From contig CANMBD010000001.1 in assembly GCA_947495985.1 (NCBI GenBank), positions 1,364,001 through 1,428,000 on the forward strand: 64,000 nucleotides of DNA, read 5' to 3'. The notes below the pieces were generated by a model that saw nothing but the letters and a program-made list of their open reading frames with translations, was not told where the DNA came from and did no database searches. The DNA is from an uncultured Sphingomonadaceae bacterium. GTDB lineage: Bacteria; Pseudomonadota; Alphaproteobacteria; Sphingomonadales; Sphingomonadaceae. This document shows, in pieces, positions 18,977 to 29,455 of the stretch. The translations under genes were made by a program, and so were the position numbers. Numbering within the stretch: the first letter of the stretch is position 1; every line of letters starts with the position of its first letter.

Positions 18977-19414
18977 TCAGGGTCCTTCGACCCACCGGCC
19001 GCCATCCTGTTTCCAATAACGCGGCGTAATGTTGTCTTTGGCCGATAGAGCTCGCCAGGCGGTTCTGGCATTGTCGATCTGTTCGGCGGTGAAGAGATAG
19101 AAAGCCCGGTCGAAAGCCAAAGCCTCATCCCGCCACTCACCGTCCGTAAGCGCGATGTAACGCGCGCCGTTGGCTGCCTCACAATCCCCGGAAATCAGGA
19201 TGGGCTGCGCTTCGTCCTGGCCGTTTCCAGCCAGACCGTGGGCCAGAAAACTGCTGGGTCCAGCGCGCCACAAGGCATTGCTCAGCTTTTCCAGCTGCCC
19301 GACAAAGCTCGACACGAGCAACATCCTCTGCCCGCCATCCAGGGTTTTCTGGGCCAGGACAGGCACCAGTTTTTCCGCTGGATCACGGGTCAAATGATAA
19401 AAATCGACCTGCAC
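18977..19414 (-). CDS. holC: DNA polymerase III chi subunit
   Basis: Clamp-loader accessory subunit that links polymerase III to SSB. The 145 residues open with MQVDFYHLTRDPAEKLVPVLAQK and contain RMLLVSSFVGQLEKLSNALW, FLAHG and the conserved QPILIS, matching HolC. It follows pepA by 24 bases; pepA-holC is a widely conserved pair, which supports the call. Confidence 0.92.
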   Translation of the reverse strand: MQVDFYHLTRDPAEKLVPVLAQKTLDGGQRMLLVSSFVGQLEKLSNALWRAGPSSFLAHGLAGNGQDEAQPILISGDCEAANGARYIALTDGEWRDEALAFDRAFYLFTAEQIDNARTAWRALSAKDNITPRYWKQDGGRWVEGP

Positions 19415-19438
19415 CGGTCAAACGATCCTTCAAATTGC

Positions 19439-20896
19439 CTATTGCTCAAAATTGTCGGCGACATATTGATCGAGCAAACGCACACCGAAACCGGTTGCAC
19501 CCTTGTCCCAAACCGGGCCGGGCTTGTCCGCCCAAACCATCCCGGCAATGTCCAGATGCGCCCATTTGACGCCGTCTTTGATAAAGCGTTTCAGGAATTG
19601 CCCAGCGGTAATTGATCCCGCGCCTTTTCCACCAACATTTTTCATATCCGCGATGGGCGAATTGATCTGCTTGTCATAAGCGGCCGTGAGCGGGAAGCGC
19701 CATAGAGGATCGCCAGCTGTGTTTCCAGCCGCCAGCAAATTGTCGGACAAGCCGTCATCATTGCTGAAGCAACCGGCATGCTCGTTGCCCAGCGAGATAA
19801 TGATCGCGCCGGTCAAAGTTGCCAGATTGACGACAACCTCCGGTTCAAAAGTTTCCTGCGCCCAATGCAGCGCATCACAAAGCACAAGCCGACCTTCGGC
19901 ATCGGTATTGATGACTTCGATGGTCTGACCGCTCATGCTGGTCACCACGTCGCCAGGACGCTGGGCATTTCCATCGGGCATGTTTTCAACCAGGCCGCAA
20001 ATGCCGACGACATGCGCCTTGGCCTTACGCCCGGCGAGCGCCTTCATAGTGCCGGCCACCGCACCAGCGCCGCCCATATCCCATTTCATATCTTCCATGC
20101 CGCCCGGTGGTTTCAGCGAGATGCCGCCGGTATCAAAGGTCACACCCTTACCAACCAGCGCCAGCGGCTTTTTCTGCGCGCCATTGGTTCCATCCCAGCG
20201 CATGGCAAGCATCCGCGGCGGCCGTACCGAGCCTTGCGACACGCCCAGAAGCGCGCCCATGCCGAGTTTTTCCATTTCTTCCTGCCCGAGGACGGTAAAC
20301 TCAACGCCCATGTCCTGAAGCTCTTCGCAACGCGCGACGAAGCTTTCCGGATAGATGACGTTCGCCGGCTCCGACACCAGTTCACGAGTTAACGCTACCC
20401 CATCAGCAACCGCAGACAGGTCTTGCCACACCTGTGCTGATTCCATGTCGGTATCCAGCACGGTTATGGTTTCCAGCGTCTGCTTCGCATTTTCCGGCAT
20501 GGTCGTGCGATATTTGTCGATTCTCCAGCTACGAAGTTTCGCGCCAAACAGCAGCCGTGCCAATTGATCCTGCTCTAGCCCCGATCCGCTGATCGCAAGA
20601 TGTTTTACGCCTGATGCAATCAACTTGGCGACAACCGCTCCACCAGCCGCTTCGCAATCCTTGCGTTCCCCTTTTCCGGTACCGGTCAATATGACCTGTA
20701 TGACCGCGTCGCCTTCTGTCACAAATGTCTGAAATGTCTGGCCGGTTTTTCCTTCAAACCTTGCCGCTTTGGCTGCGGTGCGGACCACTTTATCCTGTTC
20801 AATGTCGATTTCCGCGCTGTCCAGCGCATCTTTGCCAACGGCAATGGCAATTGCATCTGGTGTGGAAGACAGGCTTTCGGCAAAAGTGAATTTCAT
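19439..20896 (-). CDS. pepA: Leucyl aminopeptidase (M17)
   Basis: A cytosolic two-metal aminopeptidase, normally hexameric. The N-terminal regulatory domain is followed by the M17 catalytic domain: GKGVTFDTGGISLKP (metal and Lys ligands), MKWDMGGAGAV, the signature NTDAEGRLVL with Asp and Glu ligands, and ATLTGAIIISLG. Length 485 is normal. It heads a minus-strand run pepA-holC-lipoprotein-ndk and diverges from lptD across a 262-base gap in which I recognise no element beyond presumed promoters. Confidence 0.97.
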   Translation of the reverse strand: MKFTFAESLSSTPDAIAIAVGKDALDSAEIDIEQDKVVRTAAKAARFEGKTGQTFQTFVTEGDAVIQVILTGTGKGERKDCEAAGGAVVAKLIASGVKHLAISGSGLEQDQLARLLFGAKLRSWRIDKYRTTMPENAKQTLETITVLDTDMESAQVWQDLSAVADGVALTRELVSEPANVIYPESFVARCEELQDMGVEFTVLGQEEMEKLGMGALLGVSQGSVRPPRMLAMRWDGTNGAQKKPLALVGKGVTFDTGGISLKPPGGMEDMKWDMGGAGAVAGTMKALAGRKAKAHVVGICGLVENMPDGNAQRPGDVVTSMSGQTIEVINTDAEGRLVLCDALHWAQETFEPEVVVNLATLTGAIIISLGNEHAGCFSNDDGLSDNLLAAGNTAGDPLWRFPLTAAYDKQINSPIADMKNVGGKGAGSITAGQFLKRFIKDGVKWAHLDIAGMVWADKPGPVWDKGATGFGVRLLDQYVADNFEQ

Positions 20897-21158
20897 GGGT
20901 AAAACGTCCTTATCAATGGGTCAGCCGCATTCATATCGCGGCTATATGATCTTCTGTTCAGGGTGGATCAATGAAAGATTGGCAGTGTCTTTGCAATCAT
21001 CATTTCATTCGAGTTAATGATGAAATCGGGAGATTGGGAAAAATCAGCAGAGAAAATTTGCAGCAAACGCAATCTGGTGCAATAGGGCGTCGAACAGGTT
21101 GGCGCCATTATGAATTACGCCAATATTTCATGGGGTCAAAGGTAGGTTAATCTCGTCA

Positions 21159-23396
21159 ATGAAATCTTCAATCGCACTGATTGCATTGGCTCTTCCGATT
21201 GCCCTTCCACAGTCCGCTATGGCGCAAGCGGATGCCGGCGGACAACCACAAGCAACTGCAGAAGCGCCACAAAAATCTCCCCAGCAATCAGAAGAAATTG
21301 AATTTAGCGCCGATACGATAGACTATGATTTTGAAAATGACGTTGTAACGGCCAAAGGCAACGTGCTGCTGAACCGCGACGGCTATAAACTGCGTTCCGA
21401 TACCGTCATCTGGAACCGCAAGACCGGTATCGTGCGTGCGGAAGGTAGCATTCGTTCGATAAGCCCCGATGGCGACACCGCTTATGGCGACAGCATAGTG
21501 CTGACCGACAGCCTGCGAGACGGAATCGTCGACAATTTATTGCTGGTGCTCGATGATGGCAGCAGGCTTGCCGCCCGAAAGGGAGAACGGTTTGCGGATG
21601 GCGCTCTAACACTTGACAGCGCCGCTTACACTGCCTGTGCTGTCACGACAGACGATGGCTGCCCCAAAAACCCCAGCTGGCAGATCAAAGCCGTTAAAGT
21701 TCGCTATGACCCGATCAAGAAGCGTGTCAGCTATGACGGCGCGCGGATCGAGATATTTGGACTGCCGGTCATTCCTTTGCCTGGTCTGTCACATCCGGTC
21801 AGCAACGAAAATCGCAGCGGCATATTGGTCCCGAATCTAAGATTTGATTCGACCAACGGCGTTGCGGTTTCCATTCCCTATTATTTCAATCTTGCACCTA
21901 ATGAAGACGCGACTGTAACTACCCAGGTCTTCACGGAGGTCGCTCCGTTGATCAGCGGAACATATCGAAATCTGAGCGAAAAAGGCGCATTCCAGCTCAC
22001 CGGTTACGCCACTTACGGATCCCGTATCCCCACCGGAGCGTCTGGACCATTGCCAGACGCAGAGAAAGATTTCAGGGGATATTTTGCAACCAGTGGCCGC
22101 TTCATTCTAGATGAGAACTGGACGATATCGCAATCCGCGAGACTGGTCTCTGACCGCACTTTCCTGCGCCGCTACGACATCAGTGACGATGACAGCCTGC
22201 GATCAACCATCAATGTCGAACGGATAGACGATAGCAGCTATTTTTCACTGGCCGGGTGGGCGTTCCAGACCTTGCGCGCCGGCGACCCGCAAAACCGCGT
22301 TCCAATCGCTTTGCCCGTAATTGACTATCGCAAACGCTTTGCCGAACCGGTATTGGGTGGGAGCACACAAATTCAGGTCAACAGCCTCGCCATCGGCCGC
22401 ACAGAGGGTCAGGACACACAACGCGCTTTTGCATCCGCCCGGTGGGATTTGCGCAAACTGACGACCCTGGGTCAGGAAATAACCCTGACCGGCTTTGCGC
22501 GCGGCGACGTCTACAACAGCCAAGATAACGCGCTCAATGAGACAGCTATTTATCGCGGCGAATCCGGCTGGCAAACCCGCGGTATCGTGACCGCTGCCGT
22601 TGACATTAAGTGGCCATTTATTGGACAGGCTTTTGGCGGCACGCAAACGCTGACACCGCGTTTTCAGGTTGTCGCGACACCCGCGATATCAAATCAGTCT
22701 ATTCCCAATGAAGATTCGCGTTCGGTCGATCTGGAAGATACAAATTTGTTTGCGCTCAACCGGTTCCCCGGTTTTGATCGCTATGAAGATAACGTTCGGG
22801 CCACCTATGGTCTCGAATGGAATCTCAACCGGCCCAATTTACGCGTCGATGCCATTGTTGGTCAAAGCTATCGGCTTGCCAATAATAGCAACATTGTTCC
22901 CGACGGAACCGGCCTTTCAGAAAGGTTCTCTGATATCGTCGGACGGACGGAAGTCCGCTTCAAAGACATCGTCAAGTTTACCCATCGATATCGGCTGGAT
23001 AAAGACAATCTGGCGGTCCGGCGCAACGAGATTGATGCCACGGTTGGCACGCGGGATACTTATGCACAAATCGGTTATTTACGGCTGAACCGTGATATCG
23101 GCGCCGGAATTGAAGATCTTAGTGATCGTGAAGAGGTCCGTGTCGGTGGCCGCTATCAGATAGACCGATATTGGTCTGTATTCGGATCGGCGATTATCGA
23201 TCTTACCGACGCACGGGAAGACCCCTTGTCTTCTGCCGACGGATTTGAACCCGTACGGCACCGGATCGGCGTCGCCTATGATGACGGTTGTCTATCCCTT
23301 GGCATCACCTGGCGCTATGATTATGAAGATACCGGAGATGACCAGCGCGGCAGCACTTTCCTCTTCCGACTGGCTTTACGCAATTTGGGTGTGTAA
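21159..23396 (+). CDS. lptD: LPS-assembly outer-membrane protein LptD
   Basis: Inserts lipopolysaccharide into the outer leaflet together with LptE. A signal peptide (cleavage near SAMAQA, residue 23) precedes an OstA/LptA-like beta-jellyroll (IEFSADTIDYDFENDVVTAK, about residues 46-160) and a large C-terminal beta-barrel domain to residue 745, ending in an aromatic-rich strand. Two Cys (TACAVTTDDGC) lie near the domain junction and may form the maturation disulfide. It heads lptD-surA-pdxA-rsmA, a well-known conserved cluster. Confidence 0.95.
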   Translation: MKSSIALIALALPIALPQSAMAQADAGGQPQATAEAPQKSPQQSEEIEFSADTIDYDFENDVVTAKGNVLLNRDGYKLRSDTVIWNRKTGIVRAEGSIRSISPDGDTAYGDSIVLTDSLRDGIVDNLLLVLDDGSRLAARKGERFADGALTLDSAAYTACAVTTDDGCPKNPSWQIKAVKVRYDPIKKRVSYDGARIEIFGLPVIPLPGLSHPVSNENRSGILVPNLRFDSTNGVAVSIPYYFNLAPNEDATVTTQVFTEVAPLISGTYRNLSEKGAFQLTGYATYGSRIPTGASGPLPDAEKDFRGYFATSGRFILDENWTISQSARLVSDRTFLRRYDISDDDSLRSTINVERIDDSSYFSLAGWAFQTLRAGDPQNRVPIALPVIDYRKRFAEPVLGGSTQIQVNSLAIGRTEGQDTQRAFASARWDLRKLTTLGQEITLTGFARGDVYNSQDNALNETAIYRGESGWQTRGIVTAAVDIKWPFIGQAFGGTQTLTPRFQVVATPAISNQSIPNEDSRSVDLEDTNLFALNRFPGFDRYEDNVRATYGLEWNLNRPNLRVDAIVGQSYRLANNSNIVPDGTGLSERFSDIVGRTEVRFKDIVKFTHRYRLDKDNLAVRRNEIDATVGTRDTYAQIGYLRLNRDIGAGIEDLSDREEVRVGGRYQIDRYWSVFGSAIIDLTDAREDPLSSADGFEPVRHRIGVAYDDGCLSLGITWRYDYEDTGDDQRGSTFLFRLALRNLGV

Positions 23397-23495
23397 GGCG
23401 TTTGTTAATGATATTTGATTGCTCATATTAGGTTCAGCCCATTTTTGATATTGGCAGGCCTAAAGTTGTTCTTAGAGTTTGAAAAGAAACGAAAA

Positions 23496-24860
23496 ATGAA
23501 TTTTATGCGTACCCGATTTACCGGCAGACATGCAAAATTTGCGATCGCTGCTACCGCCGCTCTGTTGGCTGCGACCCCGTCATCAAGCCAGACAGTTTCG
23601 GACAATGCTGTACCTCAAGCAGGCCTCAACATTCCCGAACAACTCACCATTTTTGGCGAAGATAATCCTAACGTCCGGCGGGCAACCGCCTTGGTGAACG
23701 GGGACATCATCACCGGGACCGATGTCAACCATCGCCTTGCGCTGATCGTGGCGGCCAATGGAGGTACGGTTTCCGAAGAAGAGGAAGACCGTCTGCGCTT
23801 GCAGGTATTGAGGAACCTGATTGACGAGACGCTTCAGATACAAGAAGCCGAAGCCAATGAAATAACCATTTCTCAAGCTGAAATTGACCAGACGTTCAAT
23901 CAGGTAGCCCAACAGAATTTCAGACAGGATATCGACGCATTTGACGATTATTTGCGGTCCAGAGGCTCCTCGGCAAATACACTGAAACAGCAGATCAAAG
24001 GCGAGCTCGCATGGAGCCGCTTGCTACGCCGTAATATTCAACCCTTCATCAATGTTGGCGATGAAGAGGTAAATGCCATTATCGAGCGGTTAAATGCATC
24101 GAAAGGGACGACCGAATATCGCATTGGAGAGATTTATATGTCAGCGGCCCCCGAGGCCGCCGAACAGGTTGCATCCAACATGCGCCAGATATTGGATCAG
24201 ATCCGTCAGGGCGGTTCTTTTGTCGCCTATGCGCGTCAATTTTCCGAAGCTTCTACAGCTGTCACTGGTGGTGACCTCGGTTGGGTCCGCCCCGTACAAT
24301 TACCGCAATCTTTGGCGGATGCAGCAGCGCAGATGCAGATTGGCCAGGTGGTTGGTCCCGTTCAGGTTCCCGGCGGTTTCTCGATATTGTATCTTATCGA
24401 CCAACGTCAAATACTGACAGCCGACCCGCGCAATGCAGTCTTAAGCCTTAAACAGCTCGCCATCGGTTTCCCACCTGGAACGACCGAAGCACAGGCGACC
24501 AGTCGTGCAGCAGAATTTGCTACGGCAACCCAAAACATCAAAGGCTGTGGTGCTGCCAATGAAATAGCCGCCAATATCGGAGCCTCGGTGGTCGACAATG
24601 ATCAAGTGCGTCTGAAGGACTTGCCTGGTCCACTACAGAACACCATCGCCAACCTGCAGATTGGACAGGCCAGCCAGCCTTTTGGTTCCGTAACAGATGG
24701 CGTACGTGTGTTAATCCTATGCGGCCGCGACGATCCGCAAACCGCAACAGCACCATCTTTTGACAAGATTATGTCGGATCTGGAAAATGAGCGGATCAAC
24801 AAACGCGCGCAAATCTACCTGCGCGATCTGCGCCGTGACGCCATTATCGAGTATAATTGA
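23496..24860 (+). CDS. surA: Periplasmic chaperone / peptidyl-prolyl isomerase SurA
   Basis: Chaperones outer-membrane proteins, LptD among them, through the periplasm. From the ATG at 23496 the protein has a signal peptide ending near SSSQT, a SurA N-domain (DIITGTDVNHRLALIVAANG, LRNLIDETLQIQEAEANEIT) and a PpiC-type rotamase (FVAYARQFSEAST ... GGDLGWVRPVQLP). A second, degenerate rotamase follows (LKQLAIGFPPGT). The frame is open to 23415, but the upstream residues are not signal-peptide-like. A second ATG at 23505 is also possible. Confidence 0.92.
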   Translation: MNFMRTRFTGRHAKFAIAATAALLAATPSSSQTVSDNAVPQAGLNIPEQLTIFGEDNPNVRRATALVNGDIITGTDVNHRLALIVAANGGTVSEEEEDRLRLQVLRNLIDETLQIQEAEANEITISQAEIDQTFNQVAQQNFRQDIDAFDDYLRSRGSSANTLKQQIKGELAWSRLLRRNIQPFINVGDEEVNAIIERLNASKGTTEYRIGEIYMSAAPEAAEQVASNMRQILDQIRQGGSFVAYARQFSEASTAVTGGDLGWVRPVQLPQSLADAAAQMQIGQVVGPVQVPGGFSILYLIDQRQILTADPRNAVLSLKQLAIGFPPGTTEAQATSRAAEFATATQNIKGCGAANEIAANIGASVVDNDQVRLKDLPGPLQNTIANLQIGQASQPFGSVTDGVRVLILCGRDDPQTATAPSFDKIMSDLENERINKRAQIYLRDLRRDAIIEYN

Positions 24861-24871
24861 GGAATGCGAGG

Positions 24872-25882
24872 GTGACAAAACCCTTTGCCCTGTCGTGCGG
24901 TGATCCTGCAGGAATAGGGCCCGAAATCATCTGTAAAAGTTGGCTTGAACGGGAAAGCCTTGGTTTGAGACCGTTTTTTGCGGTGGGGAATTTTGAAGAT
25001 TTCAAAGAACCGGATGGTAACGGGCTTTGCGGTGCGCCCGTTATTAAGATTTCCGATCCTGCTGAAGCCAGTGATCAATTTGATACGGCATTGCCAATCT
25101 TTCATATACATAATGGCGAGCCCACTGTGCCGGGGCGCCCCACTCTGGATGGCGCTCAATGTGCGTTGCATGCTTTGGAAATAGCGTGCGGTCTGGCGCG
25201 ATCGGGGGACGCTGGCGCAGTTATCACTGCACCGGTTTCCAAGTCGCAATTGTACAAGGTCGGATTCCGTTATCCGGGGCAAACCGAGTTTGTCTCGGAG
25301 CGATGCGGTATCGCCCGGGAAAATGCAGTGATGATGCTGGCCGGTCCTTCGCTGCGCGTAGTTCCAATGACAACACATATAGCTTTGAAAGATGTGCCCT
25401 CACAGCTCAGCAAGTCACTAATCATCGCACGTGCCAAGGCGGCTCATAAGGCCATGATCAGGAATTTTGGCATAGAGAATCCGCGAATCGCCATCGCTGG
25501 ACTTAATCCCCATGCAGGGGAAAACGGGAATTTGGGTGACGAGGAAAAACTGGTCATGGAACCCGCGATTGAGGAGCTTGGGGCGCAAGGTTTTGATGTG
25601 TCCGGGCCCTTGCCTGCTGATACCATGTTTCATGAAGAGGCCCGATCACGATATGATGTAGCTCTGTGTCCCTATCATGATCAGGCTTTAATACCTCTGA
25701 AAACACTACATTTTTTCGACGGTGTGAATTTGACACTCGGCTTGCCAATCGTCCGGACCTCTCCCGATCATGGCACTGCATTCGGGATAGCAGGACAAGG
25801 AATTGCCGATCCCCGGTCGATGATTGCCGCCATCCAGATGGCCGCCACCGCCGTTTCCAATCGCGAAAAATACGACCTTTGA
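24872..25882 (+). CDS. pdxA: 4-hydroxythreonine-4-phosphate dehydrogenase
   Basis: NAD-dependent, metal-requiring step of the DXP-dependent pyridoxal phosphate pathway. Key segments: [24 protein letters not shown], and the three metal-binding His in [18 protein letters not shown] and [24 protein letters not shown] end ([14 protein letters not shown]). I chose the GTG at 24872 because GAGG lies nine bases upstream and it gives the usual short N-terminus. A TTG at 24857 overlapping the surA stop would add five residues. Confidence 0.95.
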   Translation: MTKPFALSCGDPAGIGPEIICKSWLERESLGLRPFFAVGNFEDFKEPDGNGLCGAPVIKISDPAEASDQFDTALPIFHIHNGEPTVPGRPTLDGAQCALHALEIACGLARSGDAGAVITAPVSKSQLYKVGFRYPGQTEFVSERCGIARENAVMMLAGPSLRVVPMTTHIALKDVPSQLSKSLIIARAKAAHKAMIRNFGIENPRIAIAGLNPHAGENGNLGDEEKLVMEPAIEELGAQGFDVSGPLPADTMFHEEARSRYDVALCPYHDQALIPLKTLHFFDGVNLTLGLPIVRTSPDHGTAFGIAGQGIADPRSMIAAIQMAATAVSNREKYDL

Positions 25883-26721
25883 GCCACTCATCGACACAGC
25901 CACCATCCCTGCCTCCTTTGAGGGAGGTCATCAAAAAACATGGCCTGACCGCCAACAAGGCACTCGGCCAGAATTTCCTGCTTGATACCCAGCTATTGTC
26001 ACGCATCGCGGCAGTTCCAGGCGATCTGGAAAACGCCCAGGTGTTTGAAGTCGGCCCCGGTCCCGGCGGACTGACACAGGCGCTGCTGCAGGCGGGCGCA
26101 AACGTGACAGCGGTAGAGCGAGATGAACGATGTCTGCCTGCTTTGGCTGATCTTGCGGATCATTTTCCCGGGCAATTGCAGGTTATCAACGAAGATGCCT
26201 TGAAAATTGACCTGTCGCAATTGTTCGACACACCTTTTCACATCGCATCCAATCTCCCCTATAATGTTGGTTCCGCGCTTCTAATAAAATGGCTGTCCAG
26301 TTCTGCGTGGCCGCCCGCTTGGCAATCCCTGACGCTGATGTTCCAGCGGGAAGTCGCTGACCGGATTGTCGCCGATGCGGGCTCCAGTGCATATGGGCGG
26401 CTTTCCATTTTGGCGCAGTGGCGCTGTGATGCGAAACTTGCGATGTCGGTCCACCGTTCAGCCTTCACGCCGCCGCCGAAAGTGATGTCGGCTATCGTGC
26501 ATCTGACACCAAAAGAACAGCCTGAAGGTGTAGACCCTCAGATATTAGAGAAACTGACCCAGACCGCTTTCAGCCAGCGCCGCAAAATGCTGCGGCAAAG
26601 CCTGAAAGGCCTGCCCGGCGGACTGGACGCGTTGAAAGACACTGGCATTGACGGTGCCCGTCGCCCCGAAACGATCAGCGTAGACGAATTTGTGGCGCTG
26701 GCCCGCTTCCTGTCGGCCTAG
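25879..26721 (+). CDS. rsmA: 16S rRNA dimethyladenosine transferase
   Basis: KsgA-type enzyme that dimethylates two adjacent adenines near the 3' end of 16S rRNA. The 280 residues carry [10 protein letters not shown], the SAM loop [26 protein letters not shown], the catalytic [11 protein letters not shown] and the C-terminal [13 protein letters not shown]. The only start that keeps the usual N-terminus ([13 protein letters not shown]) is a TTG at 25879 overlapping the pdxA stop as TTGA. The stop shares CTAG with the convergent glcB. Confidence 0.95.
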   Translation: MSHSSTQPPSLPPLREVIKKHGLTANKALGQNFLLDTQLLSRIAAVPGDLENAQVFEVGPGPGGLTQALLQAGANVTAVERDERCLPALADLADHFPGQLQVINEDALKIDLSQLFDTPFHIASNLPYNVGSALLIKWLSSSAWPPAWQSLTLMFQREVADRIVADAGSSAYGRLSILAQWRCDAKLAMSVHRSAFTPPPKVMSAIVHLTPKEQPEGVDPQILEKLTQTAFSQRRKMLRQSLKGLPGGLDALKDTGIDGARRPETISVDEFVALARFLSA

Positions 26722-28832
26722 CTTGCTGCTTTCAGTTTCCGGCGATAGGCGTGCAGCAAGGGTTCTGTATAACCGCTTGGCTGCTCGACGCCCTTGAACA
26801 CCAGATCCCTCGCGGCCTGAAATGCCAGACTGCCGGCCGGATCACTCGCCATCGGCTGATACAACGGATCGCCCGCATTCTGACCATCGACTTTCGCCGC
26901 CATCCGCAGCAGCGCAGCATCAACCTGCTCTGCCGAGCAAACACCATGCAACATCCAGTTTGCCATATGCTGGGAGGAAATCCGCAAGGTCGCACGGTCC
27001 TCCATCAGGCCGACATCATGAATATCCGGAACCTTGGAACAGCCAATGCCCTGGTCAACCCAGCGCACCACATAGCCCAATATGCCTTGCGCGTTGTTAT
27101 CCAGCTCGCGTTCAATTTCTTCGGCTGACCAGTTATGCCCCTCTGCCAGCGGAATAGTGAGCAGCTTGTCCAGTGACGGTATCCCTTCACTTGCCACTTC
27201 TTTCTGACGCGCGAACACGTCCAGCCGATGATAGTGAATGGCGTGCAAGGTCGCCGCCGTTGGGCTTGGCACCCAAGCGGTATTTGCACCGGTCATCGGA
27301 TGACCGATTTTCTGCTCCATCATGTCGGCCATCATGTCGGGGGCTGCCCACATGCCTTTGCCGATCTGCGCCTTGCCGGACATGCCGCAAGCCAGACCGA
27401 TAGCAACATTGCGGGCTTCGTAGGATTGAATCCAGTCGCTGGATTTCATGTCTGCTTTTGCGACCATGGCGCCGCCCTGCATGCTGGTATGGATTTCATC
27501 ACCGGTACGGTCTAGGAAGCCTGTGTTAATAAACACAATCCGGTTTTTCACAGCCTCAATGCAGGCCGCAAGGTTGGCAGAGGTCCGGCGTTCTTCATCC
27601 ATCACGCCCACCTTTATCGTGTTGCGGGCCAGCCCAAGCAGATCCTCCACTGCATCGAACAGATCATTGGTGAAGGCACATTCTTCCGGCCCGTGCATCT
27701 TCGGTTTCACGATATAGATGGAGCCGGCTTTGCTGTTGCGCAGCTCGCCCAACCCTTTCAGGTCATGCATCGCAATCAGGCTGGTAAACACGCCGTCGAG
27801 CAGCCCCTCGGGCGCTTCTGACCCGTCGCTCAGCAATACTGCCGGATTGGTCATCAAATGCCCGACATTGCGCACAAACATCAGGCTCCGTCCCGGCAGT
27901 GTGAAAGCATTGCCATCCTGGTCGACATAGTCGCGATCCGGGTTGGCACGGCGCTCGGCCTCCTTGCCGCCTTTCATAAACTTGGCTGCCAAGTCACCGC
28001 GCATCAATCCAAGCCAGTTGCTATAGGCAAGAACCTTGTCTTCAGCATCAACCGCAGCAACGGAATCTTCCATGTCAATAATCGTTGTGAGCGCCGCTTC
28101 CAGATAGACGTCCGCTATATTCGCCGGATCATCCTTGCCGATCGGGTGATCTGCATCAAAAATCACGTCAATATGCAGGCCGTTATGTTTGAACAGACAT
28201 CCCTTGTCATTCCATCCAACGCATTGCGAAGGATCTTTCAGCGGGATGCCGTTTTCTTTGACATTGGTCAGATCACTCCAGCTACCGTTCGACAGCGGAA
28301 GCGTCTCGTCTAAAAACGCCTTAGCTGCCTTGATCACCGCTGCACCGCGAACAGGGTCATAGCCGCCGGGCTGGGCCGATGCCGCATCCAGTGCGTCTGT
28401 GCCGTAGAAGGCATCATAAAGGCTTCCCCAGCGCGCATTGGCTGCGTTCAGCACGAAACGGTCGTTCAGTGAAGGCACCACCAGTTGCGGCCCCGCCATG
28501 GTGGCGATTTCCGGATCGACATTTTCCGTCGTGATGGCAAAAGGTGCCGGCTCGTCCACAAGATAACCAATCTCTTTCAGGAACGCCTGATAGGCTTCCT
28601 GATCAACTGGTTTGCCCTTGTTGGCGACATGCCAGGTATCAATCTGTGCTTGCAGTTTTTCCCGTTTGGCAAGCAGTTCTGCATTGCGCGGCGCAAAGCG
28701 GGCTAGAAGATCAGCAAAACCGGACCAGAACTGATCCTGATCCACACCAGTGCCGGTCAGAGCACGTTCGTTTATAAAATCAAACAATAGTGGCGAAATC
28801 TGGACACCGTTTTGAAGGACATATTCGGACAT
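26718..28832 (-). CDS. glcB: Malate synthase G
   Basis: Condenses glyoxylate and acetyl-CoA in the glyoxylate bypass. The 704-residue length marks the G isoform. [19 protein letters not shown] and [19 protein letters not shown] are the catalytic segments, and [18 protein letters not shown] contains active-site acids. The start at 28832 (MSEYVLQ) has AGAGGAAC upstream; the frame to 28865 is not needed. No aceA is in the window. Confidence 0.96.
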   Translation of the reverse strand: MSEYVLQNGVQISPLLFDFINERALTGTGVDQDQFWSGFADLLARFAPRNAELLAKREKLQAQIDTWHVANKGKPVDQEAYQAFLKEIGYLVDEPAPFAITTENVDPEIATMAGPQLVVPSLNDRFVLNAANARWGSLYDAFYGTDALDAASAQPGGYDPVRGAAVIKAAKAFLDETLPLSNGSWSDLTNVKENGIPLKDPSQCVGWNDKGCLFKHNGLHIDVIFDADHPIGKDDPANIADVYLEAALTTIIDMEDSVAAVDAEDKVLAYSNWLGLMRGDLAAKFMKGGKEAERRANPDRDYVDQDGNAFTLPGRSLMFVRNVGHLMTNPAVLLSDGSEAPEGLLDGVFTSLIAMHDLKGLGELRNSKAGSIYIVKPKMHGPEECAFTNDLFDAVEDLLGLARNTIKVGVMDEERRTSANLAACIEAVKNRIVFINTGFLDRTGDEIHTSMQGGAMVAKADMKSSDWIQSYEARNVAIGLACGMSGKAQIGKGMWAAPDMMADMMEQKIGHPMTGANTAWVPSPTAATLHAIHYHRLDVFARQKEVASEGIPSLDKLLTIPLAEGHNWSAEEIERELDNNAQGILGYVVRWVDQGIGCSKVPDIHDVGLMEDRATLRISSQHMANWMLHGVCSAEQVDAALLRMAAKVDGQNAGDPLYQPMASDPAGSLAFQAARDLVFKGVEQPSGYTEPLLHAYRRKLKAAS

Positions 28833-28927
28833 GAAGGGTTCCTCTTGTTCACAAAAACATAGCACGCCCCCGACATCATTGCCTGAGCGTAAAAGCAGAT
28901 AATCCGGGGAGGAATCGGTCGCATCCT

Positions 28928-29431
28928 ATGACGTGTGACTCGATTTTTGTAAATGCCGGAAATCAAATCCTTGCCGATGGCATAAAGATGGTCCAGAAAT
29001 TCTCACCCATGGTTCTGGATGAAAAAATAACACTGCTCGAAACAAGCCTCGAACGGGCAGCAGACAGGCTGGGTGATATTACCGAGCCGGTGATGAAACG
29101 ATACTATGACATACACCCCGGAGCCCGAGATTCATTCCGTGAGCATGGCCTCGGGAACACAGTCAAACTCGAAGCTGAAATGGTGGAAAGCGTTGTCTAC
29201 TGCTTGATGAACTGGCTGGAAAGTCCGCAAGAAATCCGCATCATGTTTGGCAGTACCGTTCCGCATCATGAGGAAACACTGCATGTGCACACTGACTGGT
29301 TTAGCGGGTTGGTCGATGCGGCGGTACATGTCATTGCCGAAACGATCCCGGATACGAAGCAGGAGGAGCGCGATCTGTGGGAAGAAATTCGTCAGGGCGT
29401 CAACGACCTGATTGCAGACGCCCGATATTAG
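28928..29431 (+). CDS. Helical protein of unknown function, possibly globin-fold
   Basis: A 167-residue acidic, mostly helical protein I cannot assign with confidence. The layout resembles a single-domain globin: helix A/B with LETSLERAADRLGDITEPVMKR, then YDIHPGARDSFREHG where globins have 'f..dP..r..F', and a later PHHEETLHVHTDWF where a proximal His would be. This is inference from pattern only. The start could also be the ATG at 28988 or 29009. It diverges from glcB and precedes the M20/ast genes in the same direction. Confidence 0.6.
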   Translation: MTCDSIFVNAGNQILADGIKMVQKFSPMVLDEKITLLETSLERAADRLGDITEPVMKRYYDIHPGARDSFREHGLGNTVKLEAEMVESVVYCLMNWLESPQEIRIMFGSTVPHHEETLHVHTDWFSGLVDAAVHVIAETIPDTKQEERDLWEEIRQGVNDLIADARY

Positions 29432-29455
29432 GCCTGCAATTGTCGCTGGAAAAAG

